In this document: piece after piece, positions 49,451-58,421 of the stretch
Layout: each line of letters opens with the position of its first letter
Numbering within the stretch: the stretch's first letter is position 1
From: an uncultured Prevotella sp.
GTDB taxonomy: Bacteria > Bacteroidota > Bacteroidia > Bacteroidales > Bacteroidaceae
Direction of reading: 5' to 3'
Length of the DNA: 59,496 nucleotides
Assembly (NCBI GenBank): GCA_944320255.1
Contig: CALUGU010000005.1
Location: 1 to 59,496 of the forward strand
Program-made: the position numbers and the translations under genes
Notes under the pieces: model-generated
Database searches by the model: none
What the model saw: only the letters and a program-made list of their open reading frames with translations
Told to the model about the DNA's origin: nothing

Positions 49451-50585
49451 AGATTATGATTATCTCATTGTCGGCTCCGGGCTTTTCGGGGCTACATTCG
49501 CACACTTTGCAAAGAAGTTGGGTAAAAAGAGCCTTGTCATCGACAAGCGTCCACATCTCGGTGGAAATATTTATTGTGAAAATGTAGAAGGCATAAACAT
49601 CCATAAGTATGGGGCGCATATCTTCCACACGTCAAACAAACAGGTTTGGGACTTTGTGAACTCAATCGTTGAATTCAACCGTTACACAAATTCACCGGTA
49701 GCTAATTATAAAGGAAAACTTTATAACCTGCCGTTCAATATGAACACGTTTTATCAGATGTGGGGCGTTGTAACACCAGAAGAAGCACAGGCCAAAATTG
49801 ATGAACAACGAAAGGAAGCTGTAGCCAAGATGCAGGCTGATGGTATAGTTGAACCGCGCAACCTTGAGGAACAGGCAAAGATACTTATCGGCAACGACAT
49901 TTACGAATGCCTGATAAAGGGGTACACAGAGAAGCAATGGGGACGTAAATGTACAGAATTACCAGCTTTCATAATCAAGCGACTGCCAGTCCGTCTTGTG
50001 TTTGACAATAACTATTTCAATGACAAATACCAAGGCATCCCCGTTGGTGGTTATAACAAGCTGACGGAAGGTCTGCTTGACGGTATTGAAGTAAAGACCA
50101 ATGCAGACTTTTTTGCCGACAGGGGGTATTGGGAAAATCTTGCTGATAAGATAGTTTTCACTGGCAAGATAGACGAATTTTATGATTACCGTTTCGGCAA
50201 GCTCAACTACCGCACGGTGCGTTTTGAGCAGGAGACGTTCGACAAGCCGAATTACCAAGGTAACGCCGTGGTGAACTATACAGAGCGTGAAGTTCCTTAC
50301 ACCCGCATCATAGAACATAAACATTTTGAGATGTTCGGCCAGGCCGTTTATGATTGCAAAAAGACTGTAATATCAAAAGAATACTCAATGGAGTGGCGTG
50401 ACGGAATGGAGCCTTATTATCCCGTGAACGACGAGGCTAACACCGCTCTTTACACCAAGTATAAGGCACTTGCCGACGCTGAGACAAACGTAATCTTCGG
50501 CGGGCGTTTGGCTGAATACAAGTATTATGACATGGCACCGATTATAGAACAGGTATTTAACCGCTTTAAAACTTTAGCCGTATGA
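49440..50585 (+). CDS. glf: UDP-galactopyranose mutase
   Basis: Glf interconverts UDP-galactopyranose and UDP-galactofuranose with reduced FAD. The 381-residue product has the FAD-binding start YLIVGSGLFGATFAHFAKKL, then RPHLGGNIY and GAHIFHTSNKQVWDF (active-site His), YTEKQWG, RLPVRLVFDNNYFNDKYQGI (with the phosphate-binding Arg) and a C-terminal GRLAEYKYYDM. The ATG at 49440 overlaps the previous gene; an in-frame GTG two codons earlier is less likely. Galactofuranose is absent from mammals, so it is a distinctive part of the glycan. The GT2 gene that follows looks like a galactofuranosyltransferase. Confidence 0.96.
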   Translation: MKYKDYDYLIVGSGLFGATFAHFAKKLGKKSLVIDKRPHLGGNIYCENVEGINIHKYGAHIFHTSNKQVWDFVNSIVEFNRYTNSPVANYKGKLYNLPFNMNTFYQMWGVVTPEEAQAKIDEQRKEAVAKMQADGIVEPRNLEEQAKILIGNDIYECLIKGYTEKQWGRKCTELPAFIIKRLPVRLVFDNNYFNDKYQGIPVGGYNKLTEGLLDGIEVKTNADFFADRGYWENLADKIVFTGKIDEFYDYRFGKLNYRTVRFEQETFDKPNYQGNAVVNYTEREVPYTRIIEHKHFEMFGQAVYDCKKTVISKEYSMEWRDGMEPYYPVNDEANTALYTKYKALADAETNVIFGGRLAEYKYYDMAPIIEQVFNRFKTLAV

Positions 50586-51505
50586 AACAGATTGCAGTGA
50601 TTGTTGTTACATTCAACAGGAAAGAACTTTTAAAAAAATGTCTCAACGCCTTATTTTCGCAAGAATATAAACCTGCGGCGATTTATATCATCGACAATAA
50701 CAGCAGTGATGGCACTCACCAGACGCTGCAAAAAGAAGGTTTTTTAAAAAACGAAACAATACAAATTCATTACATAAACACTGGTAAAAACCTTGGAGGG
50801 GCGGGCGGTTTCAGCCTTGGGGTGAAAACTGCGCACGAAACATGCTTATATGATGCTTACGTGCTGATGGATGATGACGGCTGTCCCGACAAAAATGAAA
50901 TCAAAAATCTTGTTCCGCATTTGGGAAAGTATGACTATATCAACGCTTTAGTTGTAGACATAGACGATGAAACGAAGTTGTCGTTTAGTTGGAATAAAGA
51001 AACAGGAAGAGACAGGGCGAAGGCATCTTTGTTGCAAAATGAAGATGGAGTGGTGTTGAATTATGCTTCACCGTTTAATGGGACGATGGTGAGCAAACGA
51101 CTGGTAGACAAAATAGGATACCCGAAAGCGGAAATGTTTATACATGGTGATGAAACAGAATATCTTAATAGAAGTAAAAAAAATGGTTTCATTCCTATAT
51201 CTGTTATAAATGCGATTCATCGTCATCCAGGAAATAATGCGGTTACATTGTATTGTGATATTATGGGATTGAAGATACCATACGTACTAAAAAACAATCC
51301 GTTGTTGGTATATTGTAGGCATAGAAACCAAATATATAATATATCAGGCTTAAAAAATATAGTGAAGATTATTTTAACAGATATTGTTTGTTTGTATTAT
51401 TACAATAAAGATTCAAAGTCTCTTGCTAAAGCTCTATTATCAGGAGTTTGGGCAGGAATAAGAGGTGATTTCACAGGACATTTAAAATATTTGAATGATA
51501 ATTAG
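50582..51505 (+). CDS. GT2 glycosyltransferase, galactofuranosyltransferase-like
   Basis: The 307-residue GT-A protein starts VIVVTFNRKELLKKCLNALF, has IIDNNSSDGT, the segment GKNLGGAGGFSLG (about 71-83) and the metal site MDDDGCPD. The NLGGAGGF pattern and MDDD site are those of GlfT-like galactofuranosyltransferases. It starts 4 bases before the end of glf, so enzyme and donor-maker are translationally coupled. AT-rich, especially in the last 100 codons. Confidence 0.82.
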   Translation: MKQIAVIVVTFNRKELLKKCLNALFSQEYKPAAIYIIDNNSSDGTHQTLQKEGFLKNETIQIHYINTGKNLGGAGGFSLGVKTAHETCLYDAYVLMDDDGCPDKNEIKNLVPHLGKYDYINALVVDIDDETKLSFSWNKETGRDRAKASLLQNEDGVVLNYASPFNGTMVSKRLVDKIGYPKAEMFIHGDETEYLNRSKKNGFIPISVINAIHRHPGNNAVTLYCDIMGLKIPYVLKNNPLLVYCRHRNQIYNISGLKNIVKIILTDIVCLYYYNKDSKSLAKALLSGVWAGIRGDFTGHLKYLNDN

Positions 51506-51511
51506 GATTCT

Positions 51512-52624
51512 ATGAAAATTTTAATTGGTGGTGATTTTGCCACAACTTCAAGAGGCGAAAAAGCCGTGAAGGAAAAAAAAGCATTCTCAAATGAGATTGT
51601 AAATTTGATAAAGGATGCGGATATATCTATATTGAATTTAGAGGCTCCTGTCGCAGATTTATCTGACAATAAAATAAATAAAGTCGGCCCTCACTTGCGA
51701 ACCACGAAAGACACCGTAAGCTATTTAAAGGAATGCGGCATTGATATTGTAACATTGGCTAACAATCATTTTTATGATTACGGCTCTACAGGTGTAGTGA
51801 AAACAATCGATAGCTTGATTGCCAATAAAATAGATTATGTAGGCGGAGGACGGAGTAAAGAAGAGTACCGCAGAATTCTATATAAAGAGTGTGAAGGGAA
51901 AACGATTGCCATATTGAACTATTGCGAATCGGAATTCTCGGTAAACGATGGCATTGGGTCTAACCCGTTGAATCCTATAAACGCATATTATGATATTCGT
52001 GCAACCAAAGGAAAGGCGGATTTTATTCTTGTAATAATACACGGTGGCGTTGAGGGTTACAATTTTCCTACTCCTCGGATGCAAATGCTGTATCGATATT
52101 TTGTTGATTTAGGTGCTGACGTTGTAGTTAATGGGCATCAGCATTGCCATAGTGGGTATGAAAAATACAATGGAGGATTGATTTTTTATGGATTGGGAAA
52201 TTTGTTCTTTGACAAAGGGGGTACAAAAGACGAAGGATGGAATGTGGGCTTCATCTTAGAATTGTGTATAGAACCATCTAATAGCTGTACTTTTAAAATT
52301 CATCCATATAGCCAATGCCTTGCTTCCAATGCCAGCGTGTGTCTTTTGGACAAATCTTCGGAAAAAGATTTCTTTGTGGAAATGGAACGTTTGAATCATA
52401 TTATCGCTGACGTAGAGAAAATAAAATCTTCATTTGATACCTATTGTTCATTGCAAAAACGAAATCAAATGGCATGGTTTACTCCTTATGCTAATAGGTA
52501 TCTGTTGGCTCTCTATAGACGGAAACTGTTACCATCTTTTTTGTATGGCAATAAAAGACTGCAAATATTGAATATGCTTCGTTGTGAATCACATAGGGAG
52601 GTAAGTTTGAATTGTCTGAAATAA
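51512..52624 (+). CDS. CapA-family metallophosphatase-like protein
   Basis: The 370-residue protein matches CapA/PgsA (poly-gamma-glutamate synthesis): ILIGGDFATTSRG at the start, SILNLEAPVADLSDN, TLANNHFYDYG, VIIHGGVEGYNFPTPRMQ and VVNGHQHCHSGYEKY. Together these give the calcineurin-like metal ligands (Asp, Asn-His, His, His). There is no signal peptide. In capsule loci its role is unclear. It may hydrolyse a phosphodiester or handle an amide or peptide decoration, in line with the aminotransferase and ATP-grasp genes that follow. AT-rich. Confidence 0.82.
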   Translation: MKILIGGDFATTSRGEKAVKEKKAFSNEIVNLIKDADISILNLEAPVADLSDNKINKVGPHLRTTKDTVSYLKECGIDIVTLANNHFYDYGSTGVVKTIDSLIANKIDYVGGGRSKEEYRRILYKECEGKTIAILNYCESEFSVNDGIGSNPLNPINAYYDIRATKGKADFILVIIHGGVEGYNFPTPRMQMLYRYFVDLGADVVVNGHQHCHSGYEKYNGGLIFYGLGNLFFDKGGTKDEGWNVGFILELCIEPSNSCTFKIHPYSQCLASNASVCLLDKSSEKDFFVEMERLNHIIADVEKIKSSFDTYCSLQKRNQMAWFTPYANRYLLALYRRKLLPSFLYGNKRLQILNMLRCESHREVSLNCLK

Positions 52625-52717
52625 AAACGGAAACATGGACATCATTCAAAACTGTAACCACTGCGGTGGAATTTAAAATAATTCACCAATGGGCTGATAA
52701 CGTAAATTTATGATACA

Positions 52718-53881
52718 ATGCAAGAACTATCAAGAATTTCACGGCTGATAAAGCCGTCGTTGACGCGAAAGCTGTTCAACATGGCTAAGGGGTATAACAA
52801 CGTGATAGACTTTACGCTGGGCGACCCCGACGTGCCTACTCCGCTGCCCGTGAAAGAGGCCGGATGCAGGGCGATAATGGAGGGAAAAACGAGGTATTCT
52901 CAAAATGCGGGGCTGTTGGAATTGCGCGAAGCCATATCGCGGCGTTATGCGGATAAGGAGCGGCTTCATTACAAAGCGGATGGTGAAATTATAGTCACCG
53001 TTGGAGCGATGGAAGGGCTTTATCTTGCACTTTTGGCAATACTGAACGACGGCGACGAGGTGATAATACCCGCCCCGTATTACGTGAACTACAAGCAGAT
53101 GGTGGAACTCTGCCACGGCGTACCCGTAATCGTAGGCGGAGACGGCGCAGACAAATTGAGGTGCGATGTAAAGACAATAGCTGAAGCTGTTACAAGCAGG
53201 ACAAAAGCTATAATCCTTAACACCCCGTGTAACCCCACGGGACGTGTAATCCCCAAAGAAGACATCGTGCAGATAGCCGAAACGGCGAAGGCGAACGACC
53301 TCATCGTCATAACCGACGAGGTGTACAAGTGCCTTACGTATGGCGGGGGGCTGCAAGTGGAAAGCATCGCTGCTCTGCCGGGGATGAAGGATCGCACGAT
53401 TATGGTGAACAGCCTGTCGAAAGAATTTTGCATGACGGGTTGGCGCGTGGGTTACGTGCTTGCACCTGAAAATATAATTTCCGTCATGACGAAGTTCCAG
53501 GAGAATATCGCCGCCTGCGCTCCGTTGCCGTCACAATATGCGGCAATCGAGGCGTTCCGCCCTGGGACGGATTATTCATCCGAGATGTCCTCCGTGTTCA
53601 GGAGGCGGCGCGATGTGTTGATGGAAGAACTTGAACGGACGGACAAGGTAACGTGTGATGTTCCGGAGGCAACGTTTTACGCTATGGTAGACATCAGCCG
53701 TACAGGTATGAGGTCGGAAGAGTTTGCTTACGCTCTGCTGAAATCCGTACAGGTTGCGGTAGTTCCAGGTATAACTTACGGTGATATGTGCGACGGTTAT
53801 GTGCGTCTGGCGTTTACCGTTGATGAGAACAAAATAAGGGAAGGTGTGCGAAGGTTGATAAAGTTTGTGGAAGGATTGTAA
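52718..53881 (+). CDS. PLP-dependent aminotransferase, class I/II
   Basis: The 387-residue fold type I aminotransferase has TLGDPDVPTPLP, a PCNPTGRVIP loop, TDEVYKCLTYGG and the PLP lysine near 235 in NSLSKEFCMTGWRVGY. A C-terminal Arg in YVRLAFTVDE should bind the substrate carboxylate. It resembles aspartate/aromatic aminotransferases of amino-acid metabolism rather than the sugar (DegT) aminotransferases normally found in such loci. Its base composition is less AT-rich than that of both neighbours. Its partner is probably the ATP-grasp gene one base downstream. Confidence 0.88.
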   Translation: MQELSRISRLIKPSLTRKLFNMAKGYNNVIDFTLGDPDVPTPLPVKEAGCRAIMEGKTRYSQNAGLLELREAISRRYADKERLHYKADGEIIVTVGAMEGLYLALLAILNDGDEVIIPAPYYVNYKQMVELCHGVPVIVGGDGADKLRCDVKTIAEAVTSRTKAIILNTPCNPTGRVIPKEDIVQIAETAKANDLIVITDEVYKCLTYGGGLQVESIAALPGMKDRTIMVNSLSKEFCMTGWRVGYVLAPENIISVMTKFQENIAACAPLPSQYAAIEAFRPGTDYSSEMSSVFRRRRDVLMEELERTDKVTCDVPEATFYAMVDISRTGMRSEEFAYALLKSVQVAVVPGITYGDMCDGYVRLAFTVDENKIREGVRRLIKFVEGL

Positions 53882-53882
53882 A

Positions 53883-54788
53883 ATGAACAGGTTGGTTAAA
53901 GCATTTAGAGACCCTTTTTGGGCGTTGGGCGTAATTCTGCGCAAAGTTTCTCCTTTGATAAAGAGCGATGAGAGTTATTTAAAGATAGAGTATTTCTTGG
54001 GACGGAAACGTTTGTTGCATTTGGATAATCCAGTACGGTTCAATGAGAAGCTGCAATGGCTGAAGCTGCATTGCAAGCGAGACGAATATACAAAGCTCGT
54101 AGACAAGTATGAAGTGAAAAAGATAGTGGCTTCAAAAATAGGAGAAGAATATATTATTCCCACATTAGGCGTATGGGACAGTTTTGACGATATAGATTTC
54201 AGTAAATTGCCAAGCCAATTTGTCTTGAAATGCACCCATGACTCCGGCGGGCTTGTTATTTGCACGGACAAATCAAGTTTCGATATAGGCAAGGCGAGGA
54301 GGAAAATAAACAAGAGCCTGAAGCGCAGGTACTTTTACGAACATAGGGAATATCCGTATAAGGACGTAAAGCCGCGGATAATAGCGGAGAAATATATGGC
54401 GGACGAGAGCGGATGGCAACTTAAAGACTATAAGGTGTTCTGCTTCAACGGCGAACCTAAGTTCATTGAGGTTGATTATGACCGTTATATCGGCCATAAG
54501 CTGAATGTTTATGACTTGGACTGGAATTTTGTAGACTTCTATATGACTTCGCCGAACGATAAGAATGTCAATATAGAGAGGCCGAAAAGATTAGACGAGA
54601 TGATCGATCTCGCACGGACGTTGTCAAAAGACGACATTTTCGTCCGCGTGGACTTTTATTCAATTAATGACAGGCTGTATTTCGGAGAACTGACCTACCA
54701 CCCTGGTTGTGGGATGATAGATTTCCACCCTGACGAATATGACTACAAGTTGGGTGAAATGTTGAAATTGCCAACAAATGCTGATTAA
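53883..54788 (+). CDS. TupA-like ATP-grasp protein
   Basis: The 301-residue protein (ATG at 53883, one base after the aminotransferase stop) matches the TupA-like ATP-grasp family: NPVRFNEKLQWLKLH, LVDKYEVKKIVASKIGEEY, FVLKCTHDSGGLVIC, IIAEKYMADE, DYKVFCFNGEPKF, FVRVDFYSINDRLYFGELTY. These enzymes form amide or ester bonds with ATP and occur in polysaccharide loci, where attachment of amino acids or other acyl groups to glycans is proposed. Together with CapA and the aminotransferase it suggests an amino-acid-like decoration. Confidence 0.85.
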   Translation: MNRLVKAFRDPFWALGVILRKVSPLIKSDESYLKIEYFLGRKRLLHLDNPVRFNEKLQWLKLHCKRDEYTKLVDKYEVKKIVASKIGEEYIIPTLGVWDSFDDIDFSKLPSQFVLKCTHDSGGLVICTDKSSFDIGKARRKINKSLKRRYFYEHREYPYKDVKPRIIAEKYMADESGWQLKDYKVFCFNGEPKFIEVDYDRYIGHKLNVYDLDWNFVDFYMTSPNDKNVNIERPKRLDEMIDLARTLSKDDIFVRVDFYSINDRLYFGELTYHPGCGMIDFHPDEYDYKLGEMLKLPTNAD

Positions 54789-54837
54789 TATTGAAGTGTT
54801 AAGTCGGCGATTTTAATATGTGGCTTATTGCAGTTCA

Positions 54838-54905
54838 AAAGACCGTTAATCATACGATGAAAGGTTGCCTTTCACACGCTAAAATGCCGCAAATGACAAA
54901 AGCCT
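54838..54905. repeat. degenerate family A repeat, copy 10
   Basis: CAGTTCAAAAGACCGTTAAT, GAAAGGTTGCCTTTC and GCAAATGACAAAAGCC resemble decayed family A units. It is the only trace of this family inside the polysaccharide locus. Confidence 0.35.
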
Positions 54906-54982
54906 TGGTCGATGTCGCATTTTTAAAGGTTTATCATCTTTATTTTATCTTTCATCCGAAAATGATTTTCATATTAAGATTA

Positions 54983-55167
54983 TAATGTCACAATGTCACA
55001 ATGCGTCGTAAGGTATTGAGAGCCAGTGTGTTGCAGAGTGATATTATGTGTGATGCTCCTGTTGCCAACCGTCACTTGTGACAATGTGAAGGTGCAATAA
55101 GCGTAATGTCACGGTTTAAACTATTGACAGTCAGCGACGTGCGTGTGAATGTGACATTGTGATATTA
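54983..55167. repeat. TGTCACA inverted repeat cluster
   Basis: TAATGTCACAATGTCACA (54983-55000) and TGTGACATTGTGATATTA (55150-55167) pair with one mismatch over 18 bases. The palindrome GTCACTTGTGAC (55071-55082) and further TGTCAC/GTGACA words lie between. It occupies the 587-base gap between the ATP-grasp gene and the first GT4 gene; no gene is seen in that gap. Confidence 0.6.
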
Positions 55168-55211
55168 AATCCAAATAACATTTGGATGTTTACATAGGTT
55201 GTTCGCAAGCC

Positions 55212-55235
55212 CATCCAACCAAACTGCGGATGAAC
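55212..55235. repeat. family F palindrome, copy 3
   Basis: CATCCAACCAAACTGCGGAT followed by GAAC, the same element as at 31828 and 32059. Confidence 0.5.
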
Positions 55236-55375
55236 AATAAATGTCGCAGCCATACATTTTTTTTGCACGAATAAGCGGCCGTTGGTTGCATTTATTTGCA
55301 CATATTGGTGGAGATATAATAAATATGCTTTGTATGGAAAGCATATTTTGAAGAGTAATATTAAACAAGGATAAG

Positions 55376-56434
55376 ATGAAGGCAATAGCGGTATTTGTAA
55401 AAAATCTTACTAGCGGCGGCGCGGAGAAACAGAGTGTACTGTTGGCTAAGGCTTTGGCTGGTGAGTGTGATGTACATTACGTTATTTTCAATGGGATGAA
55501 AGTCCATCAAAAATATATGGACATGTTGAAAATAGATAATCGCATACGGGTATGCTCTTTTACAGGAGGGCATATCGGCAGGTTTAAAGCCTTGGTTGAC
55601 TATATAAAAAGCAATGATATAAAAGCGATATTCTCATATCTTACGGCGGCGGATTTTTATGCTTGTATGGCTGGTAGAATAGTCGGAGCTGACGTCTATA
55701 CGGGGCTGAGAAATGCAGAATTGCCTTTTATGAAACTCGTAGCCGACAGGATATTGACCAATCATTTTGCTAAAATGGCAATATCAAACAGCTTTTCAGG
55801 TAAAAGGAATTTCGTGTCAAAAGGATTTAGGAAAGATAAAGTCGTGGTAATACCTAATTGTTTTGAAAACATATCTCCATACATTGTAAAAAAACAAAAT
55901 GATGTTTTGAGGATTATTACGGTAGGACGTTTCGTTCCGCAAAAAGATTATGAAACGGCTATACGGACTATCGCCAAATTAAAGGAAATGTCGAAAAAGC
56001 GGTTTTCTTTTGAAATCGTAGGTTACGGAGAACAGGAAGAGCAAATACGAAAATGGCTGAAGGAATATAAAATAGAAGATTGCACGTCAATACACATTAA
56101 TCCGAATAATATTCAAGAATTGCTTGACAATGCAGATGTTTACTTGTCAACATCGTTGTTTGAAGGTACGAGTAATTCTGTCATGGAGGCGATGAACGCA
56201 GATTTACCTATCGTGGCGACAAATGTCGGTGATAATTGTGAATTAGTGGAAGACGGGAAAAATGGATTTTTATGTGATGTGAAAGATGTGGCTTCACTGG
56301 CAAGTAAACTTTGTATGCTGCTGAATGATGATAATTTAAGATGTGAGTTTGGTAAAAGGAGTAAGGAAATATTGTCTGAAAACTATTCAATGAATGTGTT
56401 TAAAAGCAGATATTTGAAATTTCTTAACGAATAA
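55376..56434 (+). CDS. GT4-family glycosyltransferase
   Basis: The 352-residue GT-B enzyme opens with VKNLTSGGAEKQSVLLAKAL, an acceptor-side glycine loop. Its donor half has ITVGRFVPQKDYETAIRTIA, then LSTSLFEGTSNSVMEAMNAD with the E-x7-E motif (FEGTSNSVMEA), and a helical C-terminus. It would add one sugar to the repeat unit on the cytoplasmic face. It is strongly AT-rich and separated from the operon by a 587-base repeat-rich gap, so it may have its own promoter, though none is clear. Confidence 0.88.
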   Translation: MKAIAVFVKNLTSGGAEKQSVLLAKALAGECDVHYVIFNGMKVHQKYMDMLKIDNRIRVCSFTGGHIGRFKALVDYIKSNDIKAIFSYLTAADFYACMAGRIVGADVYTGLRNAELPFMKLVADRILTNHFAKMAISNSFSGKRNFVSKGFRKDKVVVIPNCFENISPYIVKKQNDVLRIITVGRFVPQKDYETAIRTIAKLKEMSKKRFSFEIVGYGEQEEQIRKWLKEYKIEDCTSIHINPNNIQELLDNADVYLSTSLFEGTSNSVMEAMNADLPIVATNVGDNCELVEDGKNGFLCDVKDVASLASKLCMLLNDDNLRCEFGKRSKEILSENYSMNVFKSRYLKFLNE

Positions 56435-56448
56435 ACCCAATATAAACC

Positions 56449-56559
56449 TTATACTTTATTCTTTCTGCGTATAATCAGCCATAATGCAGATATGAAAGAA
56501 ATGGTTATTATTCCTGCGTATTGCAACGTTTCTTTATTTATTATGAAGGCTTTCCTCAT
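56449..56559 (-). CDS. possible 36-residue single-span membrane protein
   Basis: A short frame opposite to the operon, in the 309-base gap between the two GT4 genes, starts ATG at 56559 (MRKAFIINKETLQYAG). It has one hydrophobic segment of about 18 residues flanked by a basic tail (IIRRKNKV). It ends 15 bases from the stop of the upstream GT4 gene. There is no recognisable promoter or family. It may be chance, but the charge and hydrophobicity pattern is that of real small membrane proteins. Confidence 0.25.
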   Translation of the reverse strand: MRKAFIINKETLQYAGIITISFISALWLIIRRKNKV

Positions 56560-56743
56560 TTGTTATATCTATTTTTATCCAATAAAAAGATGGTGATTGT
56601 ATAAAAAGCAATTTTCTGCCGTACAAATGTATTGCTAATATTCTCAAAATCCAAGATTTATATAAATATTTTGGATTTGATTCAGAAAGAATGTAATAAA
56701 TCCGAAAAAACAAAACTAGAACTTTTACAACCTTATAAGTTTT

Positions 56744-57835
56744 ATGAAAATAGTTGTTACCGGCACTCGTGGCATTCCTAATATCATGGGTGGCGTTGAG
56801 ACCCATTGTGAGGAGCTGTTTCCGAGAATTGTGAAAAGAGGTTTCGACGTTACTGTGATACGCAGGACTGATTACGTCAAGGACGACCTGAAGGTGTGGA
56901 AAGGTGTGAAGTTAGTCAACATCGACAGCCCGAAGAAAAAGTCTTTTGAAGCCATCATCCATACTTTCAGGGCCATTAACGAGGCGAAACGACTTAGGGC
57001 AGACATCCTGCATATCCATGCAATAGGCCCGGCGTTGCTTGTTCCTTATGCCAAGATGTTAGGGATGAAGGTCGTCTTTACTCATCATGGGCCTGATTAT
57101 GACCGCGACAAGTGGGGATTTGCAGCAAAGACGATGCTGAAACTTGGTGAACGTATGGGCTGTATGTTTGCGGACGAAGTGATAGTAATATCCGACGTGA
57201 TACGAAATCTTATAAAACGAAAATATAATAGGGTAAGCCACGTCCACCTTATTTACAACGGAGTGTCACAACCTGAGATGTGTGATTATCCAGAATATTT
57301 CAATGAACTGGGTATAGACAAAGGCAAATATATTCTTGGGATGTGTCGCTTTGTTCCTGAAAAGAACCTTCATCATCTCATTGATGCCTACGTTAAGGTA
57401 AAAGAGCAAAATCCAAATACTGACATAAAACTTGTGTTGGCTGGAGATACTGATTTTGAAGACGATTATTCACGCAACCTTAAAGAAATGGCAAGGAAGA
57501 ATGGCGTTGTATTGACAGGCTTTATCAAAGGACGGAAGTTGCATTCACTGTTGACGAACTGTCTCTGTTATTGCCTGCCATCGAGCCACGAAGGATTGCC
57601 CATAGCACTGCTTGAAGCCATGAGTTACGGCGTAAAAGTCATAGTGAGCGACATTCCAGCCAACCTCGAAGTGGGGTTAGACAAGAGTGATTATTTTCAT
57701 GTCGGAGATGTTGACGCACTTGCGGATAAACTTACAATGGTGATGGAACGGCCGTTGGAACACGTCGAATATGACATGAGAAAATATGATTGGGAGAAGA
57801 TTGCCGACCAGGTCTCGGACGTTTACAACTGTTAA
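56744..57835 (+). CDS. GT4-family glycosyltransferase (GTRGIP...GGVE type)
   Basis: The 363-residue GT-B enzyme begins MKIVVTGTRGIPNIMGGVET, the start of the DUF1972/rhamnosyltransferase-like branch. It then has HHGPDYDRDKWGF and the donor-side motif LPSSHEGLPIALLEAMSYG (E-x7-E). It is less AT-rich than the GT4 gene before it. It is the last recognisable glycan gene before the right-hand recombinase. Confidence 0.9.
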   Translation: MKIVVTGTRGIPNIMGGVETHCEELFPRIVKRGFDVTVIRRTDYVKDDLKVWKGVKLVNIDSPKKKSFEAIIHTFRAINEAKRLRADILHIHAIGPALLVPYAKMLGMKVVFTHHGPDYDRDKWGFAAKTMLKLGERMGCMFADEVIVISDVIRNLIKRKYNRVSHVHLIYNGVSQPEMCDYPEYFNELGIDKGKYILGMCRFVPEKNLHHLIDAYVKVKEQNPNTDIKLVLAGDTDFEDDYSRNLKEMARKNGVVLTGFIKGRKLHSLLTNCLCYCLPSSHEGLPIALLEAMSYGVKVIVSDIPANLEVGLDKSDYFHVGDVDALADKLTMVMERPLEHVEYDMRKYDWEKIADQVSDVYNC

Positions 57836-58391
57836 ACTATTAAAGAAACTCTCCAATTTTTCGTTTTGTGATATAAACTTCTAAATTTGACGTATTATAT
57901 TCAAATAAAAGTCTGTTCTGTCCTTTGCGCTGTAACGTCAAGACAAATCGGAAACGTGTTCTGGATGCTTGAGGATATGGAATAATCAGTGTTGGTGCAA
58001 ATGCCGACAGTTACGGTAAGACGATTGTACTTGCTTTTGTCATAAATTAAGTGCGGAATGCTGGAAGTGAAAATCTGGCAGTCTTGTATGGATTGAAGTC
58101 CTTAAATATCATAGCGATTTGATGCAAAATAAATAAAAAGTGTCAACTACCTGAATTCAGGTAATTGGCACTTAATTTTATTCGTGACCCCGTTGGGAAC
58201 ATTAAACATAGAAACGCATGAAAATTATTGAAAATGAATAGAATTATAAATTGCTGATATACAATGATTTGCAAAGAGTGATTTTTTGTGTGATTTTTCT
58301 GGATTTTGTTTATTTTTAAAAAAGACGGGGAATTTGACGGGGAATTTCTGCGACTATCCCATCTATATTTTGTCGGCTAAATTAATAGCGT
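57836..58391. other. intergenic region without a gene
   Basis: I see no frame with gene-like features here. It contains the hairpin at 58138-58173 and, at its end, the promoter of the third recombinase. GACCCCGTTGGGAAC at 58186-58200 is not part of a tRNA. Confidence 0.5.
58138..58180 (+). terminator. hairpin around a TACCTGAATTCAGGTA palindrome
   Basis: The stem AAGTG.CAA.TACCTGA / TCAGGTA.TTG.CACTT (58138-58173) is followed by TAATTTTAT. It could be the terminator of the polysaccharide operon, about 300 bases after the last gene. Confidence 0.6.
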
Positions 58392-58399
58392 TACCTTTG
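58370..58399 (+). promoter_or_regulatory. promoter of the third recombinase gene
   Basis: TTG at 58370-58372, 19-base spacer, TACCTTTG at 58392-58399, 22 bases before the ATG. Confidence 0.7.
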
Positions 58400-58421
58400 C
58401 AGAATCTAAAAAAACACTTAT

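Noticed and set aside
55131-55385. 84-codon open frame on the minus strand between ATP-grasp and GT4 genes
   Set aside because: Its sequence is mostly the translation of the family F and TGTCACA repeats; no start signal.
58180-58215. tRNA 3' end or attachment site (GACCCCGTTGGGAAC)
   Set aside because: No cloverleaf can be drawn, and no matching direct repeat was seen at the left end of the locus.
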